From NCBI GenBank assembly GCA_007570785.1, contig ML660201.1, positions 50,004,316 through 50,068,315 on the forward strand: a stretch of 64,000 bases of DNA. Direction: 5' to 3'. The notes beneath the pieces were generated by a model, which ran no database searches, was not told where the DNA came from, and saw nothing but the letters and a program-made list of their open reading frames with translations. Both the position numbers and the translations under genes were made by a program. Each line of letters starts with the position of its first letter. The first letter of the stretch is position 1. The stretch is from Antilocapra americana. Lineage: Eukaryota > Chordata > Mammalia > Artiodactyla > Antilocapridae. Positions 61,701-64,000 of this stretch are shown here, one piece after another.

Positions 61701-61843
61701 CGTGTCCGGCGTGCTCGTGTGTCTTCTCCCAGGTGCCATTCTCCTCCTTCCAAATGATGACCTTCCGGTCGTAGGAGCAGGATGCGAGTATATTGCCATA
61801 CATGGGGTGGGCCCAGGCCACCTGCCACACGGGACCCTCATGG
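19631..61843 (-). CDS. SEC13: SEC13, last six coding exons
   Basis: Coding parts on the - strand: 61,843-61,692, 61,272-61,139, 40,791-40,658, 40,311-40,188, 38,561-38,415 and 19,744-19,631. All splice sites are GT-AG and phases agree, giving 267 residues that correspond to human residues 56-322. The start codon and first 55 residues lie beyond the right edge. SEC13 is a six-bladed WD40 protein; its partners supply a seventh blade. It forms the COPII outer coat with SEC31, the Y-complex of the nuclear pore, and GATOR2 in amino-acid signalling. WD repeat motifs such as [26 protein letters not shown] and VWHVSWS are visible. Conservation with man is very high and no frame break is seen. Introns of 20.3 and 18.7 kb are filled by retrotransposons. 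Confidence 0.97.
20411..20612 (+). repeat. Bov-tA-type SINE
   Basis: It runs from 'cctgcctggtggcgcagttg' to 'gttggttggacatgactttg' and is diverged. It lies in the last SEC13 intron. Confidence 0.88.
24027..27323 (+). mobile_element. Near full-length BovB (RTE) LINE nested in the L1 5' UTR
   Basis: The element runs from the GC-rich 5' end near 24,032 to the tail 'gagcgactgaactgaactga' ending 27,318. GTGAG at 24,027-24,031 and again at 27,319-27,323 fits a 5-bp target duplication; the L1 5' UTR reads through if one copy is removed. Endonuclease and reverse transcriptase remnants are seen (25,104-25,754, 25,758-26,189, 26,433-26,687). There are many stops, and the RT active-site box reads YADT rather than YADD. 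It is inactive. Confidence 0.92.
29485..30403 (+). pseudogene. L1 ORF1 remnant
   Basis: The N-terminal part (29,485-29,721) and the coiled-coil/RRM part (29,721-30,131) are separated by an in-frame stop. The rest, to 'atgctaaaggatcttctcta' near 30,400, is in another frame. Visible features are the coiled-coil heptads (for example [18 protein letters not shown]) and the RNA-binding [10 protein letters not shown] motif. The encoded chaperone binds L1 RNA in intact elements; here it is broken at least twice. Confidence 0.9.
30455..34262 (+). pseudogene. L1 ORF2 remnant (endonuclease and reverse transcriptase)
   Basis: The endonuclease start (30,455-30,865) keeps LNVNGLN and LQETH and then shifts frame; the GDFN motif follows at about 30,874. 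The RT domain runs 31,702-33,166 across two overlapping frames, with the active-site box FADDM at 32,528-32,542 intact. The 411-codon frame 31,931-33,166 is the longest one. The frame is then broken by an insertion at about 33,165 and by further stops. In intact elements this protein nicks and copies L1 into DNA. Confidence 0.92.
33163..33190 (+). repeat. AGC microsatellite with SINE-like lead, inside L1 ORF2
   Basis: The string 'agcgacttagcagcagcagc' interrupts the otherwise continuous L1 sequence between 'aaatccatgt' and 'atggacacct'. The 'gcgacttagcagcag' string is the usual end of ruminant Bov SINEs, so this looks like a tiny SINE-tail insertion or template-switch filler. Confidence 0.75.
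35385..35520 (+). repeat. Short tandem duplication of about 70 bp
   Basis: 'aggagcctacgcagcgcaga' near 35,394 recurs as 'aggagcctacgcagtgcaga' near 35,474, with similar flanks ('taatcctc' and 'taatccac'). It lies at the L1-like tail between copies 2 and 3 of array 2. Confidence 0.8.
36736..37176 (+). mobile_element. Solo LTR of an endogenous retrovirus
   Basis: 441 bp starting TG and ending CA, flanked by CTAC at 36,732-36,735 and CTAC at 37,177-37,180, a perfect 4-bp target duplication. Inside are CCAAT-like 'gaccaatcacc', a TATA box 'tataaaa' at 37,014-37,020 and a poly(A) signal AATAAA at 37,099-37,104. No internal viral genes are present, so it is a recombined solo LTR. The organisation suggests a class I (gammaretrovirus-like) element; the family is not identified. 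Confidence 0.85.
37400..38087. repeat. Old L1 3'-UTR pieces and unique DNA
   Basis: 'ggacagcaaggggccctgcc', 'gggtgtatccattctcccca' (about 37,595-37,650) and 'gaactgtacacttaaaaacg' (about 37,682) match the end of mammalian L1 3' UTRs in diverged form. From 37,740 to 38,087 I recognise nothing. Confidence 0.55.
38088..38412 (+). repeat. BovB 3' end abutting a SEC13 splice donor
   Basis: A 5'-truncated BovB of about 325 bp from 'ggaccacaaggagatccaag' to 'gacactgagcgactgaac'-type tail (the + strand reads 'gacacgactgagcgactgaa' and then 'ctgacc'). Its tail runs directly into the end of the SEC13 exon at 38,415. On the - strand the intron therefore begins 'gtcagttcagtcgctcagtc', nearly all of it element sequence. 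Confidence 0.92.
38415..38561 (-). CDS. SEC13: SEC13 penultimate exon
   Basis: 147 bp, 49 codons, from [11 protein letters not shown] to LAVSGGDNK. Acceptor 'ttttcccag', phase 0 on both sides. It encodes parts of blades five and six. Its donor is 'gtcagt', with the intron formed at once by a BovB tail (38,088-38,412). Confidence 0.97.
39075..39797. repeat. Cluster of Bov-type SINEs
   Basis: One + element (about 39,075-39,215), then - elements at about 39,265-39,471 and 39,483-39,680, the last with an extra duplicated half at 39,681-39,797. The duplicated halves both contain 'ccaacccaagaatcaac' and 'ggtctctagcattgc'. All lie in a single SEC13 intron of 1.6 kb (38,562-40,187). Confidence 0.9.
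40188..40311 (-). CDS. SEC13: SEC13 exon (blade four/five)
   Basis: 124 bp: the first base completes a split Lys codon, followed by [19 protein letters not shown] through to STIASCSQ. Acceptor 'ccttgctag', donor 'gtcagt' below 40,188. The [12 protein letters not shown] segment is a WD-repeat strand pattern. The sequence is identical or nearly so to human SEC13 as I remember it. Confidence 0.97.
40658..40791 (-). CDS. SEC13: SEC13 exon (blade three/four)
   Basis: 134 bp: 44 codons from [15 protein letters not shown] to DNLIKLW plus two bases. Acceptor 'tccttccag', donor 'gtaagt'. It includes the surface loop [14 protein letters not shown], which in man reads [14 protein letters not shown] as I recall. 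Confidence 0.97.
40792..41270. other. Unique SEC13 intron DNA
   Basis: Start of the 20.3-kb intron. I see nothing that can be assigned here. Confidence 0.5.
41275..42930 (-). repeat. Old L1 3' region with inserted CHR SINE
   Basis: 'gtgttagtttcaggtgtaca' and 'gttccctgtgctatagagta' (41,345-41,465) are the complement of an L1 3' UTR; ORF2-end sequence follows to about 42,245. A CHR-type SINE in - orientation (about 41,573-41,687, ending 'ccgccagggaagtccc') is inserted. The stretch 42,420-42,920 resembles a still older L1 3' end. The 105-codon frame at 42,599-42,916 falls in it and is not a gene. Confidence 0.75.
43005..43055 (+). repeat. SINE 3' scrap
   Basis: 'gtccatggggttgcaaagag' followed by 'tcagacatgactcagcaact' is the last part of a Bov-type SINE. 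Confidence 0.7.
43525..44795 (+). mobile_element. 5'-truncated BovB LINE
   Basis: It begins in the RT domain ('caatgccaaagaatgctcaa') and ends 'caactgggcaactgagctga'. The frame 43,528-44,388 (286 codons) spans most of the RT, with [13 protein letters not shown] and an intact YADD box near 44,044. Stops follow. A poly-A run just before it (43,499-43,511) belongs to the flank. Confidence 0.92.
44796..45635. other. SEC13 intron DNA with scattered old repeat pieces
   Basis: 'ccaaaatgtataaagcaaat', then 'attaatagacttgaaggggg' (44,812-44,860) resembles an L1 ORF2 region. The rest, AT-rich, is not recognised. Confidence 0.4.
45640..50057 (+). mobile_element. Long BovB LINE carrying an inverted BovB fragment
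   Basis: The + element starts with the long 5' leader ('gttaagtccttttgaaggag' region and 'ggaagcttccacaagcctac'). It runs through the endonuclease (about 46,480-46,950) and RT (47,580-48,440, active-site box YVDD) to 'tggacagcaaggagatcaga' at 48,736. It resumes at about 49,787 with 'atcagtcctgactattcatt' and ends 'ctgagcaactaaactgaa' at 50,057. Between these lies a BovB fragment in the opposite orientation. Many stops and frameshifts are present. Confidence 0.88.
48737..49786 (-). mobile_element. Inverted BovB 3' fragment nested in a BovB
   Basis: The + strand starts 'tcagttcagttcagttcagt', the complement of the BovB tail, and ends in RT sequence near 49,785. On the - strand the frame 49,764-49,357 encodes 135 residues of RT, including the YADD box, without a stop. 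It is 5'-truncated at about 1.05 kb. The transcript of the host intron could fold the flanking + element onto it. Confidence 0.9.
50060..53085 (+). mobile_element. Old L1 (ORF2 to 3' end) with SINE insertion
   Basis: ORF2-derived sequence from the end of the endonuclease domain (50,075 on) through the RT ('gatttattccagggattcaa' at about 50,808) to the C-terminal zone and 3' end near 53,078 ('gacactaattaaaaaaaaaa'). It contains many stops and is more diverged than the L1 at 23.5-34.6 kb. A - strand SINE (51,672-51,796) interrupts it. Confidence 0.85.
51672..51796 (-). repeat. Bov-type SINE inside the old L1
   Basis: The + strand reads 'gtgctcagtcacttcagtag' through 'ctgccatttccttctcc'. L1 ORF2 sequence continues directly afterwards ('cagtatggtactggcatcga'). 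Confidence 0.88.
53090..54830 (+). mobile_element. Old L1: 5' UTR end, ORF1 and start of ORF2
   Basis: 5'-UTR-like 'agccccacccaccagtgggt' (53,330), the ORF1 zone from about 53,480 ('gttaaacagaatgagacagc') to 54,315 with coiled-coil and 'caaaagctttacggacgagc', and an inter-ORF/ORF2 start with 'agattaaatgctccaaatga' (54,748). It is broken by many stops. It lies downstream of the L1 3' end at 53,085, so it is a separate insertion or a rearranged one. Confidence 0.82.
54831..56275. repeat. AT-rich intron DNA with an L1 5' end scrap
   Basis: A short L1-like 5' start 'ggaactaagatggcggaggg' lies at 55,513-55,532. The remaining sequence resembles old 3' UTR or unknown repeats ('tgttgctaggtaacatgtct' at 55,117). 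No gene can be supported; the 117-codon frame at 55,917-56,270 has no recognisable similarity. Confidence 0.5.
56456..59342 (+). mobile_element. BovB LINE with long open endonuclease frame, carrying a GAPDH insertion
   Basis: It starts inside the endonuclease domain ('gtccgtttccaaggcaaacc'). The frame 56,449-56,865 keeps IGDWNAK and QTDYILC with no stop. RT follows in pieces (57,010-57,246, 57,393-57,641, 58,142-58,426, 58,463-58,999), with [13 protein letters not shown] and an intact YADD box near 58,577. It ends 'gacacgactgagtgactgaa' at about 59,340. A GAPDH processed fragment interrupts it at 57,655. Confidence 0.92.
57640..57948 (+). pseudogene. GAPDH: GAPDH processed pseudogene fragment with target duplication
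   Basis: 57,655-57,700 encodes the GAPDH C-terminus ([13 protein letters not shown] and stop TAA). It is followed by the GAPDH 3' UTR ('gccccagcaggagcacgaga', 'catcaataaaagtacc') and an A-rich tail at 57,913-57,933. It is flanked by AAAAGATGATGCTGT at 57,640-57,654 and again at 57,934-57,948, a perfect 15-bp target duplication. It is a severely 5'-truncated cDNA copy inserted by L1 machinery into the BovB. No function is expected. Confidence 0.95.
59936..61138. other. Unique SEC13 intron DNA
   Basis: No repeat or exon recognised. The 206-codon + strand frame 60,710-61,330 overlaps a SEC13 exon in antisense and has no similarity of its own. Confidence 0.5.
61139..61272 (-). CDS. SEC13: SEC13 exon (blade two/three)
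   Basis: 134 bp that, with one base from the preceding exon, encode 45 residues from [12 protein letters not shown] to KKINNAHT. Acceptor 'ttcctgcag', donor 'gtaagt'. It carries the strand pattern [18 protein letters not shown] of a WD blade. Confidence 0.97.
61692..61843 (-). CDS. SEC13: SEC13 exon (blade two), leftmost gene part in the window
   Basis: 152 bp: one base finishing a Gly codon, 50 codons from [13 protein letters not shown] to HEHAGHDSS, and one base. Acceptor 'gccttgcag', donor 'gtacag'. This is the most 5' SEC13 exon in the window. The next one upstream (ending ILIADLRG in man) was not found before 64,000. Confidence 0.97.
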
Positions 61844-64000
61844 CTGCAAGGCGAGAGGGTCAGAGGTTGTTCCGTTGGGCAAAAGGAACGCAGGGCACTC
61901 TGCCAGCCGCTACTTTGGACAGAAGGGAATGGCTTCTCGGGAGAGAACTGCCAAGGGACTTCAAAAGGGATAAAGCTGAATAAGGTCGCTCCAAAAGGGA
62001 CTTTCACTGGAGAGTGAGGACCCTGAGGCTGAAAGCAAGCCAGCCCCTCCTTCCTGAGCCAGCAGAGCCCTTGAGGAGGCTGGGCTCTTGCGCAGGCACG
62101 AACTGTCTCGTCTTAGTTCTTCCCACTACTCTTCACTTTTCCAAAAGGCAGGTCTCTCTATTCTCTTCCTACCTCTGCGCGTTCACCTGGTAACTACTGT
62201 CTGAGCATGTGCCCTGTGGCAGGCTCTGTACTGGGTCCGTCCCTCAGAAGAGGGGGCACCCAGCACCCAAGAGGTGGGCGGCACAGAGCGGATGGGACGG
62301 GCTCTTTCACACCCATCCCCCACTCACCAGCTGCCTGACTTCAGGTCAGGGCTGTATCCTCTCCTTGCCTTTGTCTCTTAACAGAGATGCCAACGTGATT
62401 TCTTTCACATGGTGGTCATGAGGGAAATGTCTGTGAAAACTCAATTAAGAGCTTGGAACAGTGCTTGGTACAAGAAAAGGAGAAAACACAAGTTCGACGC
62501 CTGTGAGCTCTGAAAGCTGCTCCCTGCTCACCCATTCACCCGGGGCTGCAGACACTCAAGAGTCCACCTCCTTCAGCTGGGACAATGGTCCAGCCTCAGT
62601 CTGCACAAAGGAGCTGCTCATGACACTCTCAGAGACTCAATCGTCCTACCACGAGCCTAGTTTTAACTGAGGGAGCCAAGAATGGGGGCATGAAGTTTTT
62701 ACCTTCCAGGCGTTTACGTACTTTGAGCAGAAAGGACCGAGTGACAGCAGACAGTGCGTCCTCGCCAGTGCCGGCAGCCACCTCACCCTGTGAGCTCCAC
62801 GCAGCCAGGGGCCGCGGGGCGGGGACGGCGGCACTGGGCTCCTCAGTCACTCCACTCCTGACACCCAGCAAGAGGGGCATTTCTAGGCCTGTCTTCCTAA
62901 ATGGCTACCGACTTCGCCGTGTTTTCTTTAATGCATTCACAAACATATAATGAGTGCCCACTTGTCAGGGATTCCTAACCTCTCCTGCGTAGTCTGGTGA
63001 GGCTATGGTCTCTTCTCAGGATAAAGAATAAAACACGTAGACAGCATTATAAATGAAACTCAGTTATACTGAAAGTCATCAAAAAGTTAAAGAACAATTT
63101 ACGTTATCAGTGAGACACGTGCTTCTCTGTTAATACATTAAGTAACAAACTCCAGTGGCAAGTCTAATAACCATTCTAATTTCACAGCAGTGATGAGTGT
63201 AAGTGCTGTTCTGAGAAAGCGAAAACTGCAATGTGACATCAAAAACATCTGTGACTTCTTCTGATAACAAAGTAACAGGTGTCGGGGACTCTCCCAGTGG
63301 TCTAGTGGGTAAGACTCTGAGCTCCCACTGCAGGGGGTCCGGGTTCAATCCCTGATCAGGGAACTAGATCCCACATGCCCCAACTAAAAATCTGCATGTT
63401 TAAACAAAACAGAAGATCTCAAGCGGTGCAACTAAGACCCAGGGAAGACAAATAAATATTAAAAAAAAAAAAAAGTGACAGGTACCATGAATACTACTGT
63501 GGTTCTTGGCCTACAGCCATAATTGAAGGAAACGCTGCATATCAGAAAATAAAGACGTGATTTTTTTCCCTTTCCGAGTTCACCATCCCCTGAATTCTAC
63601 CCACAGACCCCATAGAGGTTCATGGAACCTTGTTTAAGAACCCCATCCATCTGAGGTGGTGAGAGGGAAAACACCAGAGCGTGGCCACAAAAAAGAAAAC
63701 CAGGATCAAGAATCTCCACAGGGAGAAGGGCAAACCAAACGTGTAAATATTCACTGAATATCTGCCAGGGGCAAACAGGCCGAACTGTGGGATCCACATA
63801 ATTACTATTATATTCTGAGTCACTTGAGATCCTGTGCACTGAACGTGTTTAAAAAGGAAAAGAAAAGGTAGTTTCCCACTTTGGAACACAGCAGTAGCCA
63901 CCGAAGACTTGTGAGCAGGCACTGCCCGGAGGAGGCTGCCCTGTGTCGGGGGTGAAAGGGTGAAGACGGAGGGGTAACCTGACTCTCACCCCAGGGCTGT
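61844..64000 (-). other. SEC13 intron, open at the right edge
   Basis: At least 2.2 kb of intron before the next upstream exon. It holds one CHR-type SINE (63,285-63,475) and otherwise unique DNA. Confidence 0.7.
63285..63475 (+). repeat. CHR-type tRNA-Glu SINE
   Basis: 'ggggactctcccagtggtct', then 'ccgggttcaatccctgatca', then 'atcccacatgccccaactaa', ending in 'aatattaaaaaaaaaaaaaa'. It is nearly complete, with a long pure A tail of about 14 bases, which suggests a fairly young or well-kept copy. Confidence 0.92.

Noticed and set aside
1..64000. CRISPR arrays, bacterial operons, tRNA or rRNA genes
   Set aside because: No regularly spaced short repeats, no bacterial gene layout and no cloverleaf outside tRNA-derived SINEs were seen; the window is vertebrate nuclear DNA.

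Overview
The window looks like nuclear DNA of a pecoran ruminant (cattle, sheep, goat or deer type). BovB LINEs, Bov-tA/BovA2-type SINEs, CHR-type tRNA-Glu SINEs and an L1 of the bovine L1-BT kind are found throughout. The unique genes match the order known from mammals, TATDN2 - GHRL - SEC13 (human 3p25). I cannot name the species. The ghrelin residues differ at a few places from the cattle sequence as I remember it, so this may not be cattle.

Layout. 1-5 kb: one TATDN2-like exon on the + strand in SINE-rich DNA; no following TATDN2 exon was found. 5.5-10 kb: the complete GHRL gene on the - strand, with poly(A) signal, four coding exons, a short non-coding first exon and a TATA box. It encodes a 116-residue preproghrelin with a 27-residue ghrelin and an obestatin-like segment. 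10-15 kb: GC-rich intergenic DNA with SINE and BovB pieces. 15.3-18.8 kb: a tandem array of a composite unit of about 1.56 kb, in - orientation. 19.3-61.8 kb: the last six coding exons of SEC13 on the - strand, covering residues 56 to 322 in human numbering. Its first exons lie beyond the right edge.

SEC13 introns are swollen by retrotransposons. The 18.7-kb last intron (19,745-38,414) holds a second array of the same kind of composite unit in the opposite (+) orientation. That array is split by a near full-length L1, which is itself split by a near full-length BovB. The same intron also holds a solo LTR with a perfect 4-bp target duplication and a BovB tail that touches the splice donor of the penultimate exon. 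The 20.3-kb intron (40,792-61,138) holds three more BovB insertions. One carries a BovB fragment in inverted orientation, and one carries a 3' fragment of a GAPDH processed pseudogene with a 15-bp target duplication. Old L1 pieces fill most of the rest.

The two coding genes are ordinary housekeeping/endocrine genes: ghrelin peptide hormone, and a COPII coat/nuclear pore/GATOR2 WD40 protein. The most unusual structure is the pair of oppositely oriented composite-repeat arrays on either side of the SEC13 terminal exon. I see no microbial operon, CRISPR array, tRNA or rRNA gene.
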